From: Roseicyclus marinus | Lineage (GTDB): Bacteria; Pseudomonadota; Alphaproteobacteria; Rhodobacterales; Rhodobacteraceae | Assembly (NCBI RefSeq): GCF_030163795.1 | Contig: NZ_JASJOF010000011.1 | Span: forward strand, 1-64,000 | Direction: 5' to 3' | Length of the DNA: 64,000 bases | Part shown: positions 17,649-25,728 of the stretch, one piece after another | Numbering within the stretch: position 1 is the stretch's first letter | Layout of the letters: each line of letters starts with the position of its first letter | Position numbers and translations under genes: made by a program | Notes under the pieces: model-generated | Databases searched by the model: none | Seen by the model: the letters and a program-made list of their open reading frames with translations, nothing else | What the model was told of the DNA's origin: nothing

Positions 17649-18025
17649 GGGCGCATTTCCTTCTGCTACCGCTTGCCGGCAGGGTATCAAATGGCGGTGG
17701 GCTGCTCGAACGCGCCCTGAAGCCTCCTGATGTGTCGTGACGGATATTCGTAATTTAAAACATCAGGTTATGGGTGTGTCCTGACGTTTCGTGAGAGGTG
17801 CTGAAGTCCTTCCTCACTTTTCACCTCCTCCGCCATTGGCCGCGATTTTGCCGAGGCGTGGCCGGACATGGCGTTTTCGTCCATTGTCGGTCGCGGCATC
17901 TGGTTTGGGGGCTGGGTGATACGGGGGCGGACATTAGGCCGTCAGGAACGTGGTAAACCGGTTAACGAAATCGCCTGGATCTGGCGTCAATCGTTGCGGA
18001 AGCGTTAAAATGCGGCGTCATCCGT
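17649..18025. other. Intergenic region, right edge of the mobilisable element
   Basis: About 375 bases with no gene recognised. The integrase promoter and the right attachment site should lie here. An AT-rich patch (about 17745-17760) interrupts otherwise GC-rich sequence. I compared it by eye with 13280-13450 and found no convincing direct repeat. Confidence 0.4.
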
Positions 18026-18670
18026 TTAGAAAGTGTTGACGCTCAGGCCGACGAAAAACTCCGTATCCTCCGCTCTGTACCCCAGGCGCAGCCGGACCGG
18101 GCCGTCGCCCAGTTGTTGCTGAACGGCGAAGGTCGTTTCGGTGTAGCTGTCGCTTCCACCGCGGGACAGTTCGAAGGAGAAACCATCGCGCAGGACCATC
18201 TGGCCGAGCAGGAACCAAGTCTCGTCGATGGAGCCGATTTCCGCAAGGCCGTAGACCGCTCCGAAATCGGTGGGCTGGTAGCGTTCGAGCGAGAGGCGAA
18301 GGCCGAGGTCGAGGTCTTCCGCGCCGACCTCCTTCTGCTCGAAACGCAGCGCGGGGCCGATCTTGAGCGTCGCCAGCCCGCCGAGATCCAGCGCGTAGGT
18401 CGTGCTTATGGTGGCCGCCCGACCGTCGTCGTAGGCGGAGACGTTGAGCCCGTAGTTCAGCCGTCCCTGGGCAAAGGTGGCGACAAGGGACTGGTTCTCT
18501 GGCCCGAGGTCGGTCTGGATGAAATAGCCGTCCGCGCGGGCGGGCAGGGTGGAGAGGGCGAGGGCCGCGACGAGGGCTGCGGCCGAAACAGAACGGCCCG
18601 GGCGCGGCGCGCACAATGTCGCCCCACGCTTGGCGGTGCGTGTTGCGATCCGGATACTACTGCCCGTCAT
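18026..18670 (-). CDS. Putative outer-membrane barrel protein, last gene of the polysaccharide operon
   Basis: 214 residues. A signal peptide ends at about residue 46 (ALVAALALSTLPARA). The mature part has alternating amphipathic strands with many aromatic ends (YGLNVSAYDDG, LRLGYRAEDTEFFVGLSVNTF) and a C-terminal Phe, the usual outer-membrane insertion signal. No named family recognised. As the last gene after a BcsA-like synthase it could be the outer-membrane component for polysaccharide export, in the place BcsC occupies in cellulose systems. At about 168 mature residues it would be a small barrel (8-10 strands), so a structural or sensory role is equally possible. Confidence 0.62.
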   Translation of the reverse strand: MTGSSIRIATRTAKRGATLCAPRPGRSVSAAALVAALALSTLPARADGYFIQTDLGPENQSLVATFAQGRLNYGLNVSAYDDGRAATISTTYALDLGGLATLKIGPALRFEQKEVGAEDLDLGLRLSLERYQPTDFGAVYGLAEIGSIDETWFLLGQMVLRDGFSFELSRGGSDSYTETTFAVQQQLGDGPVRLRLGYRAEDTEFFVGLSVNTF

Positions 18671-18733
18671 CGTGATCCTCCTGCATCTGTCGGCGCCTTG
18701 GCGGGCGCTGGTGCCATCCCGCGCGCCGCGATC

Positions 18734-19156
18734 CTAGTTTGCCGCCCCAGGGTCGAGGTCGAGCGCGGCTTCCAGCAGGGCCTGTGCGGAGCGCAGGATC
18801 GGGTCGTCGTCGCCGCCGCTCAGGCGATCTTGGAGCGTCAGAAGCATGGCCTCGGCCTCGGCGCGTAGGGTCATGTCCACCGGGGTGTCTGCCATGAGGA
18901 GGACAAGGGCGAGGGCCGTCGCGTCCTGCGCCATGGTCTGCGCGCCCGCTGCCTGCCCGTCGCCGAGCGCGCGGATCTGGGCGAGCAGGTCCGCCGCCGG
19001 GGGTGTGGAACTGTCGAAGGGGTTGCTGGTCAGCGCCTCATTCGTGCCCTGAAGCTCGAGCCGTTCGAGTTGCACCACGATGGCTGTCGAGATGACGAGC
19101 GCTGCGATCCAGACGATCTGTTCGCGTGCCGCGTGCAGAGCGCTACGCCGTTTCAT
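18734..19156 (-). CDS. Small membrane-anchored protein of the polysaccharide operon
   Basis: 140 residues. A single N-terminal membrane anchor (IVWIAALVISTAIVVQLERL, about residues 13-32) is followed by an Ala/Asp-rich helical periplasmic domain. The gene overlaps the end of the GT2 synthase by 14 bases, so translation is probably coupled. No family recognised. By position it could be an accessory subunit of the synthase, in the way BcsB or small Bcs subunits are, but there is no sequence similarity to those. Confidence 0.6.
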   Translation of the reverse strand: MKRRSALHAAREQIVWIAALVISTAIVVQLERLELQGTNEALTSNPFDSSTPPAADLLAQIRALGDGQAAGAQTMAQDATALALVLLMADTPVDMTLRAEAEAMLLTLQDRLSGGDDDPILRSAQALLEAALDLDPGAAN

Positions 19157-21020
19157 CGCGATATCCTTCCATGACGGGTTTGTCGAATTCGGGATCCGGC
19201 GACCATGTCGCCGCCCGGATCATCACCCAGAGCGACAGGAAGTTGTTCAGGCTCCAGACGGTATTGGTGATGATGGCGCCAAGGCTGTAGCCCGGTTCGC
19301 CCAGCAGGAAATAGATCCAGCCCAGCCCGAGGCTGCCGAGGATGGCGATGGAAAAGGCGATCTGCCACTTCACAAGGCGCAGGAAACGGCCCTCGGTCCG
19401 GTCCTTGGGCGTCACGGGAAAGGCGATGCGTTTGCCGCGCAGCACCGACCAGAGCGCGCCCAGCGTCACCGGGAACATCGCCAAGTGCCAGCGCCGCCCG
19501 CCCATCACCGATGTGCCCCACAGGCCCACGAGTTGCGCCAGTTCGTTGAGCAGCAGGAACGGGATCAGGTGCAGGAAGAATTCCAGCGAGAAGGTCGCGA
19601 CCGGCGCGATCCCCGTCGTCAGGAAGATGATCGGTGCGATGAAGAACATCACGTTCCAGATCGGCGACAGGTAGGAATAGAAGGTCGCGCCATACATCAG
19701 CTTTTGCGGCAGGCTCAGGCCGCGTTGGAACAGCGGATTGTCGTGGAACACGATGTCGAGCGTGCCGCCCGCATACTTGTAGCGCTGGATCGTCCAGCTG
19801 AGCATGTCGCTGGGGGACATCATGCGCGACACGATCTTGGGATGCATCACCGAGCGCCAGCGCCGCCACCGGTCGCTGTGCATCTGGATGGAGGTGTAGA
19901 TGTCTTCGGAGACGTGAAGTTTGAACGGGGTGAAATCGATCTCGCGGGCGCGGCTCATGCGGGCGCTGTCGTGCACGGCGGCAAAGATCACCGCTTCTCC
20001 GGTCAGACGCCGCACGGCCTTGTCATCGGCCAGCGTGTCGCGGTCGACCCGATCGGCCCAGATCCGCACGGCGGTTTCCATGATCGCTTCGCGCCGATGG
20101 ATCGAGGATGCGCCGCAGCAGAAGGCGGCATTGGCCCAGTTCCGGCGCCGCAAGATGAAATCGTAGAACATCTGCGGATCGTTGGCGAAAGGATCGGTGC
20201 CGAAGCGCACCGGCCCGACCAGCCATTCGACCGCATGGCCAAGACGTTCCCCGACCCGTCCCAAGCGCCGACGCCACGCCGCCCAGACTGGCACGCCCGG
20301 CGGGATGTCCCAAAACCATTGCGGTGTCTGAACCCAAGCGACACGGGCGTCGCGGAAATAGCCCATCGTCTCGGTCAGGAAATCCGGAAAGAGGATCGTA
20401 TCGGCGTCGCAGATGATGATGAAATCGCCCGAGGTGCTTTCCATCGCGTTGCGCAGGTTGCCGGCCTTGTAGCCGACATTGTCGTTGCGGGTGATGTAAT
20501 TGGCCCCCTCGTCTTGTGCCACGGCGGCCATGGCGGGGCGGCGGCCATCGTCGAGGACGTGGATCTTGATGCGGATCTCGTGCGGATAGGCGAGATCCTT
20601 GGCCGATCTCAGGCCTTGGCGGACGATTTCGGGGTCTTCGTTATAGGTGGCGAAGAACACATCGACCGCGACCGGGCGATCCGTTCCGTCGCGGTCCTCG
20701 ATGCCGATGGTGTCGAAGAGCGTCACGGGAAGCTCGCGCTGCCGGGGGCCGCGCGGCGTCCAGAGATTGACCGTGTAGAGAATGAGGCCGAAGAACGCCA
20801 TGGTTTCCGCCAGCGCCAGCGGGATGGAGAACCACAGGGCATCGGGGTTGAGCGAGGCGGTCCAGCGCCACCAGATGTACCAGGTTCCGAAAACGAGGCT
20901 GGAAGTGGCCAGAAACTGCCAAAGCGCGAGGCGCAGGGGCCCCGGTGCATCCGCCACCCAGGGTTCCTGACGTTCGAACCGGGTTTCCCGGGGCCAATCA
21001 GGGTCGGGTGCGTCAGGCAT
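19143..21020 (-). CDS. BcsA-like family 2 glycosyltransferase (polysaccharide synthase) without PilZ
   Basis: 625 residues. Two membrane helices (about 35-52 and 62-86) precede a cytoplasmic GT2 domain with D120, LDD at 157-158, the metal-binding DAD at 205-207 and SED at 371-373 (TED in cellulose synthases). The position of the QxxRW acceptor motif reads QRYKY (412-416). Four or more further helices follow. It should polymerise and translocate a beta-linked glucan or similar chain across the inner membrane. Unlike classic BcsA it ends without a C-terminal PilZ domain, so direct c-di-GMP control is not expected. The start directly follows the HATPase gene. Confidence 0.82.
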   Translation of the reverse strand: MPDAPDPDWPRETRFERQEPWVADAPGPLRLALWQFLATSSLVFGTWYIWWRWTASLNPDALWFSIPLALAETMAFFGLILYTVNLWTPRGPRQRELPVTLFDTIGIEDRDGTDRPVAVDVFFATYNEDPEIVRQGLRSAKDLAYPHEIRIKIHVLDDGRRPAMAAVAQDEGANYITRNDNVGYKAGNLRNAMESTSGDFIIICDADTILFPDFLTETMGYFRDARVAWVQTPQWFWDIPPGVPVWAAWRRRLGRVGERLGHAVEWLVGPVRFGTDPFANDPQMFYDFILRRRNWANAAFCCGASSIHRREAIMETAVRIWADRVDRDTLADDKAVRRLTGEAVIFAAVHDSARMSRAREIDFTPFKLHVSEDIYTSIQMHSDRWRRWRSVMHPKIVSRMMSPSDMLSWTIQRYKYAGGTLDIVFHDNPLFQRGLSLPQKLMYGATFYSYLSPIWNVMFFIAPIIFLTTGIAPVATFSLEFFLHLIPFLLLNELAQLVGLWGTSVMGGRRWHLAMFPVTLGALWSVLRGKRIAFPVTPKDRTEGRFLRLVKWQIAFSIAILGSLGLGWIYFLLGEPGYSLGAIITNTVWSLNNFLSLWVMIRAATWSPDPEFDKPVMEGYRDETA

Positions 21021-21461
21021 TCACGGGATCCTTTTGCGCATGTGCAGGCGGAACAGCGCGTCATCGGCGTGCAGCGTGACCTCGTCCATGGACAGCAGGA
21101 TGAGCGCCAGACCGCGCCCGCTTTCCGTCAGGCTGTCGAGATTGGCGGGGTCCATGTCGAGGTGGTCGGCGGCGATGCGATCGAAGGAGTCGGGCGGCAC
21201 GAGGGGCGCGTGATCGAAAATGTCGACGACCAGATCGGGGCCGTCGAGCTTGAGCGTGATCAAGATGTCGTTGTCGTCGCGGTTGTGGACCTGTCCGTGT
21301 TTGATGGCGTTGGTCAGCGTTTCCACGACCGCGAGTTCCACGTCACCGGCGAGAAGTTCGTCGAGGTGGGATTGCGCGAAATCGCGGACGATGCAGGCGG
21401 CATGCGCGACGGCGGACAGGTCGCGTTCCACCAAGATCGACTTCTCGGGGTACGGGGTCAT
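21021..21461 (-). CDS. RsbW-like HATPase (anti-sigma/partner-switch kinase)
   Basis: 146 residues forming one HATPase_c domain of the RsbW/SpoIIAB family. The N box is ETLTNAIKHGQVH, a DIFDHAP element follows, and the glycine-rich box is ESGRGLALILLSMDEV. Proteins of this type bind a client and phosphorylate a STAS antagonist on serine. The cognate STAS gene is immediately upstream (4-base gap) and the PP2C phosphatase before it, giving the complete partner-switch triad. No sigma factor is encoded nearby, so the client may be the synthase or another protein. Confidence 0.85.
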   Translation of the reverse strand: MTPYPEKSILVERDLSAVAHAACIVRDFAQSHLDELLAGDVELAVVETLTNAIKHGQVHNRDDNDILITLKLDGPDLVVDIFDHAPLVPPDSFDRIAADHLDMDPANLDSLTESGRGLALILLSMDEVTLHADDALFRLHMRKRIP

Positions 21462-21465
21462 CGGA

Positions 21466-21810
21466 TCAATCCGCTATCTTGGCCACGGCGTCTTCGACGG
21501 AGGGTGCGATCGTGAAGACCTTGTCCATGCGCGTGAGGGTCAGCAGGCGCGCCACGGTGGGTGTCGGACGGGCGATACCGATCATGCCCACGGTGCCCAT
21601 GCGCTTGATCGCGGCGATCAGCGCGCCCAGGGCCGAGCTGTCCATGAAGCCCACCGCCGCGAGGTCGAGCACGATGTAGCCCTGACCCTGTTCGATCCGT
21701 TCGAGCAGCAACAGGCGGAGATCGGGGGAATTGCTTGCGTCCAGCCGGGCTGTCTTGATCGCAAGGACAAGCACGCCCTTGGTCATGGTCTCGGTCGTTT
21801 CGATCCCCAT
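21466..21810 (-). CDS. STAS-domain anti-anti-sigma factor-like protein
   Basis: 114 residues, a single STAS domain. The phosphorylation loop is FMDSSALGAL, with the conserved Asp-Ser pair of SpoIIAA/RsbV proteins. The unphosphorylated form should bind the neighbouring HATPase protein and release its client. The start codon directly abuts the stop of the PP2C gene, so all three switch components are translated from one message. Confidence 0.87.
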   Translation of the reverse strand: MGIETTETMTKGVLVLAIKTARLDASNSPDLRLLLLERIEQGQGYIVLDLAAVGFMDSSALGALIAAIKRMGTVGMIGIARPTPTVARLLTLTRMDKVFTIAPSVEDAVAKIAD

Positions 21811-23865
21811 TCAGGTTCTCTCCATCACTATCAGGCTGATGTCGTCGTTCAGAAGCGGTTTGCCGGCCCAAGAGGTCAGCGCGGCAAGGATGTCGTGGAC
21901 GAGGATGTCGTTGGGCCGCGTCCGCGCGGAGCGGATGATGTCGGCCAGCCGTTCCTCGCCGAATACGGTTCCGGCGGGGTTCTGCACCTCGTAGATCCCG
22001 TCGGAGAAGACGAAGAGGCGGTCGCCCGGGGCCAGCTGGAAGGGGCTTTCCTCGTAATCGGGGGTGGCGCTGACGCCGATGGGCAGCCCGCCGGTGCCCA
22101 GCCACTGCACCGCGCCCTCGGCGGGGACGAGAAGCGGGTTGGGGTGGCCGGCCTGAGCCATGCGCCCGGTTCCGGTTTCCGGATCGACGAACATCACGAG
22201 CGCGGTCAGATAGGGCAGGTCGTCGCGCCAATCGGCGTTGAAATCGCGCAAGATGTCGATGGGGCCTATGCCGTCGCCCATCTCCTGCAGGCTGCGCTTG
22301 AGGCCGGTATGGGCCGCCGTTGCGACAAGGCATGCGGCCGTGCCGTGGCCTGCCACGTCCAGTTCGAACAGGACGACGCGCCCGTCGGGCAGGCTGAAGT
22401 AATCGAAACTGTCGCCGCCGAGATGGTTGGAGGCCCGGAAGAAGGTGAAGAAGCGGAACGGGCCGATGGTGCCGGGTTGGGGCAGTTGGGCCAGTTGCAG
22501 GGCCGCGGCGGCGTCGAGGTCGGCGCGCATCTCGCGGTTGGCTGCCGTCAGGTCCCCGGTCAGCTTGCGGCGTTCCTGCTCCAACCGGTCGCGCCGGATC
22601 GCGTCGATGCGGAAGACGCGCAGCGCATCCATCACCGCGCGCACATCGACGAAGCGGGTGGCGTGGTCTTCGATCGGGCGCAGGTCGCCGCCGGCAAGCC
22701 GCATCAGCGTGTCGCGCAGGGCCGCCATTGGCAGCAGAAGCTGGCGGACGATCATCATGATCGCGAGGCCGTAGATCAGCAGCACGGCGAGGCCGCCGAT
22801 GGTCGCGATCGTGGCGTCACGTGCCGCACGGTCGATCCGATCGGCTATATGGGCAGAGGCGATCCGGTCGGTTTCTTCGAGGATGTTGCGGATCAGGAAA
22901 TCCGCCTGTTCGAGCCGTTCGAGCCAGCGCGCCACGACGGTCGGGTTGGCGGTACCGTCGGCCAGTTGGGCGGCGACGGCTTCGAGGTCGGACGAGTAGC
23001 CTGCGCGGATCACCTCGGACAGGACCTGGTGCGCGCCGATGGGGATGTCGATGTTGTGCTCAAGGGTGGAGATGAGTTCCAGATCGGGGGCCTGCAACCG
23101 GATCAGCGCGCGGTCGAGGGTCCGGACCGAGCCTTCTGACAGGGGACGGTCGCCGGTCAGCGCGTCGATCACGATGTCGGTGATCACCTCGAGGTTCTGG
23201 TGCCGTTCGATCGTCCGGTCGCGCACGAGGTGGAGCATTGCCATCTGCACGTCCACGAGGTGCAGCCTGCCGGAAGTTACCCGCCGCTGGTCGGCATAGG
23301 CACCCGCAAGGAAATCGAGGTCTGTCGCGATCTGCCGCCTGTCGGAGGCACCGGTCTCGCCCGAGGCGGACAGGCGTGTCCGGAGCGCTTCGGCCTCCTC
23401 CAGCAGATCCGACAGGCGCGTTGCGCCGATGCTGTCGCCGCGCATTTCGGCGAGATCGCGCGCGGTGGCCGTTCGCGCGATGACGCCCTGCAGCAAGCCC
23501 ATGGGATCGCCGAGTTGGTCCACGCCGAGGTCGGTATATCGGATCTGGCGGGCGGCGATTTCGGCGTCGATCATGGCGCTGCGGATCGCGCGGCGCGTCA
23601 GGTCGATATCGCGTTCGATGCGGTAATTCCGGAGTGTCTCGAGGCTTTGGACGCCGTTGATGGCAACCGCGCCCAGAAGACCGAGGCCAAAGAGCGAGGT
23701 CACGGCCAGAAGGGCGAAACGCAGCGTCAGGCCGCGACGGGACGTTGCCATGCGCTCGGCCATCTTGAAATAGCGCGGCGGCCGGGCCTCGTCGGAAGGC
23801 GCGGCAGTGGCGCGGCCCGTTACCCAGCGGACGCCCGACCGGATATGGCCCTCATCTATGGTCAA
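21811..23865 (-). CDS. Membrane PP2C (RsbU/SpoIIE-type) phosphatase with sensor and HAMP domains
   Basis: 684 residues from a TTG at 23865 that has an AGGTGGG ribosome site inside the end of the GAF gene; an in-frame ATG at 23763 is an alternative. A membrane helix (about residues 47-67), a large helical periplasmic sensor region, a second helix (about 335-360), a HAMP linker, a coiled coil and a PP2C domain (about 450-684) run in order. The metal-binding motifs are present: GGDSFDYF, DVAGHG, SDGIYEVQ and NDDISLI. It should dephosphorylate the STAS protein in response to a periplasmic or membrane signal. Confidence 0.86.
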   Translation of the reverse strand: MTIDEGHIRSGVRWVTGRATAAPSDEARPPRYFKMAERMATSRRGLTLRFALLAVTSLFGLGLLGAVAINGVQSLETLRNYRIERDIDLTRRAIRSAMIDAEIAARQIRYTDLGVDQLGDPMGLLQGVIARTATARDLAEMRGDSIGATRLSDLLEEAEALRTRLSASGETGASDRRQIATDLDFLAGAYADQRRVTSGRLHLVDVQMAMLHLVRDRTIERHQNLEVITDIVIDALTGDRPLSEGSVRTLDRALIRLQAPDLELISTLEHNIDIPIGAHQVLSEVIRAGYSSDLEAVAAQLADGTANPTVVARWLERLEQADFLIRNILEETDRIASAHIADRIDRAARDATIATIGGLAVLLIYGLAIMMIVRQLLLPMAALRDTLMRLAGGDLRPIEDHATRFVDVRAVMDALRVFRIDAIRRDRLEQERRKLTGDLTAANREMRADLDAAAALQLAQLPQPGTIGPFRFFTFFRASNHLGGDSFDYFSLPDGRVVLFELDVAGHGTAACLVATAAHTGLKRSLQEMGDGIGPIDILRDFNADWRDDLPYLTALVMFVDPETGTGRMAQAGHPNPLLVPAEGAVQWLGTGGLPIGVSATPDYEESPFQLAPGDRLFVFSDGIYEVQNPAGTVFGEERLADIIRSARTRPNDILVHDILAALTSWAGKPLLNDDISLIVMERT

Positions 23866-24373
23866 GGACCCACCTGTGGATGTGGGAGACCGCGCGATCC
23901 GCGAAATCGCGCAATTCAGCGCGGTCGCCCAGCGAGAAGGACCCGGGTGCGGGATCGAGAAGGCAGAAGGCGCCGAGGGTCAGTTCGTCGCTGTAGCGGA
24001 GCGGCGCCCCGGCATAAAAGCGGATGAACGGGGTCCCCGTGACAAGGGGATTGGTGCGGAAGATGTCGGATTTCAGGGCGTCGGGCACCACGAAAACCTC
24101 GTCTTCGAGGATCGTGTAGTTGCAAAAGGCCATGGAGCGCGGTGTGGTCTCGGCCTCTATGCCGGCCCGGGCGCGGAGATGTTGAAGCTCTTCGGAGAGG
24201 ATCGTAACCGCGGCTGTGGCGACCCTGAAATGGGCGCAGGCTTCTTGGCAGAGTTGGTCCAGTGCCGGATCCTGCAGGGCAGGGGCCAAGCCGGTTTCCC
24301 GCAGTCGAAGCAGTCTGAGAAATTCATTATGCTTGACGGGGTAGGCGATGTCCTCCTGTCCGAGTTCCGCCAT
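23852..24373 (-). CDS. GAF-domain sensory protein, first gene of the partner-switch operon
   Basis: 173 residues made almost entirely of one GAF domain (CAHFRVATAAVTILSEELQHLRA, then RSMAFCNYTI and FYAGAPLRYSDELTLGAFCLLDP). This GAF type often precedes GGDEF or kinase domains, but here it stands alone. It overlaps the PP2C gene by 14 bases. It may give the phosphatase system a cytoplasmic input. The GAF-GGDEF protein at 25729 has a related GAF domain, with the same AFCDHTI/APIAVDG layout. Confidence 0.8.
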   Translation of the reverse strand: MAELGQEDIAYPVKHNEFLRLLRLRETGLAPALQDPALDQLCQEACAHFRVATAAVTILSEELQHLRARAGIEAETTPRSMAFCNYTILEDEVFVVPDALKSDIFRTNPLVTGTPFIRFYAGAPLRYSDELTLGAFCLLDPAPGSFSLGDRAELRDFADRAVSHIHRWVLDHR

Positions 24374-24451
24374 GCGGCACCTTTTCTTGACGGTAGGAAC
24401 ACTCCATTACGCTACGAATACGATTGACCTTGTCGCGCAGTGGGCGGGACG
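24374..24451. promoter_or_regulatory. Divergent promoter region for the GAF-led operon and the GH5 gene
   Basis: A 78-base gap between the starts of two divergent transcription units must carry promoters for both. A TTGACG hexamer at about 24388 faces the GH5 gene, but no good -10 is seen. No direct repeat or operator was recognised. Confidence 0.35.
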
Positions 24452-25429
24452 ATGCAAGCCATGGTTACCTTTGTGCGGATTGCGATGGCTGTCATGATGA
24501 CTATTTCGGCGCTGGGTCTTTCGGCCGGGCGGAGCGATGCCTTTCCGGTCGCAACCTGCGTCAATCTGGGAAATGCGCTGGATGCGCCGAGGGAGGGGGA
24601 TTGGGGGCCGCCGATCACCTTCGAGGACTTGGTGTGGATCGCGAACCAAGGGTTCGACACGGTGCGCCTGCCGGTGCGCTTTTCGGGCCATTGGGACGGT
24701 CGCATCGACCCGCAATTTCTGCGCCGCGTCGACGAGGTGATCGCGCAGGCGCGGTCGGTCGGGTTGCAGGTGATCCTGGATTTGCACCATTTCGACGGCC
24801 TGATGGCCGACCCCGTGGGCCAGGCCCCCGTCTTTCACGCGATCTGGACGGAATTGGCGCAGCATTACGCCGGGCACGACAACGGGCTGGTGTTCGAGCT
24901 TTTGAACGAACCGCGCGGGGCGCTGGGGGGCGAGAGGCTTCATGCGCTTTACGCCGCGATCATCCCCGAGATCCGCAGGCACAATCCCGAGCGATGGATC
25001 ATCTTGGGCGGGGGCAACAGCAACGATTTGAACGAGCTTGCGGCCCTGCCGATCCCCGATGGTCGGATCGCGCTGACCTTCCATTACTACGAACCCTATG
25101 TGTTCACGCACCAGCAGGCAGAGTGGATCGACATTTGGTTTCCGGCCTCGGGCTGGGGTACGGCGGAAGATGTGGCGGCGGTCCGGGCGGATTTTGATCG
25201 CATTCCGGATCTTGGAGCGCCGATCTTTCTGGGGGAATTCGGTGTCTATGAGCGGGCCGATCCCGTGTCGCGGATGCATTGGACGCGGGTGGTGCGCGAG
25301 GCCGCCGAGGCGCGAGGCATAGCGTGGTGCCATTGGGCCTATCGGGCCGGGTTCGACATCGTGGATGCGCGAACCGGCGATTGGACGGAAGGGATGCGGG
25401 ACGCCTTGTTTGGTCCGACGGATCGCTGA
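24452..25429 (+). CDS. Secreted GH5 endoglucanase-type glycoside hydrolase
   Basis: 325 residues from the ATG at 24452 (a GTG at 24440 is in frame). A signal peptide ends near SDA (residue 30). The mature protein is a single GH5 (cellulase) barrel: NLGNALDAP at the start, VRLPVRFS, LDLHHFD, the acid/base E153 in LLNEPRG, HYYEP, and the nucleophile E262 in FLGEFGVY. There is no carbohydrate-binding module. It is divergent from the BcsA-like operon. Glucanases are standard parts of cellulose-type synthase loci (compare BcsZ of GH8), so trimming of the product is likely. Confidence 0.88.
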   Translation: MQAMVTFVRIAMAVMMTISALGLSAGRSDAFPVATCVNLGNALDAPREGDWGPPITFEDLVWIANQGFDTVRLPVRFSGHWDGRIDPQFLRRVDEVIAQARSVGLQVILDLHHFDGLMADPVGQAPVFHAIWTELAQHYAGHDNGLVFELLNEPRGALGGERLHALYAAIIPEIRRHNPERWIILGGGNSNDLNELAALPIPDGRIALTFHYYEPYVFTHQQAEWIDIWFPASGWGTAEDVAAVRADFDRIPDLGAPIFLGEFGVYERADPVSRMHWTRVVREAAEARGIAWCHWAYRAGFDIVDARTGDWTEGMRDALFGPTDR

Positions 25430-25728
25430 AGGGTCGCGTGCCGCCATTAACCCGGCTGGCGCGGTAATTCCGAACCTGTCCGGTTCGGAACAGGCGGGTT
25501 TCCCGGTCATTCCCGACGAGATAAACCAAAGTGTGAATAGTAAGTATTTCGTTTGCTTGCTGGCATTCGTTTATTCTGATTAGCGTTCAAGGGCTTCCTC
25601 CTATTCCGATATATCCAGCGAACGGCTTATCTTTGGTCAGGCCTTTGGCACGATTGGAGGTGGGCTTTGCCCCTGCAATCGGGCCCGGCATGCAGCACGC
25701 CGCGTGGCACAAAGGATCGAGTTTGACG
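25430..25728. other. Intergenic region with a weak hairpin after the GH5 gene
   Basis: About 300 bases. CCTGTCCG..CGGAACAGG near 25476-25495 could form an imperfect hairpin that ends the GH5 transcript, without a clear T-run. The following AT-rich stretch (about 25520-25590) probably carries the promoter of the GAF-GGDEF gene. Confidence 0.35.

Noticed and set aside
13340-17860. Possible attachment-site direct repeats of the mobilisable element (AAAGTGAGGTGAGAAAAG near 13345 versus the CTCACTTTTCACCTCC region near 17813)
   Set aside because: The similarity is short, purine-rich and in inverted orientation, so it does not qualify as a direct-repeat att pair.
19080-23139. Long plus-strand open frames (811 and 639 codons) opposite the polysaccharide operon
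   Set aside because: Both mirror well-supported minus-strand genes and have shadow-type composition.
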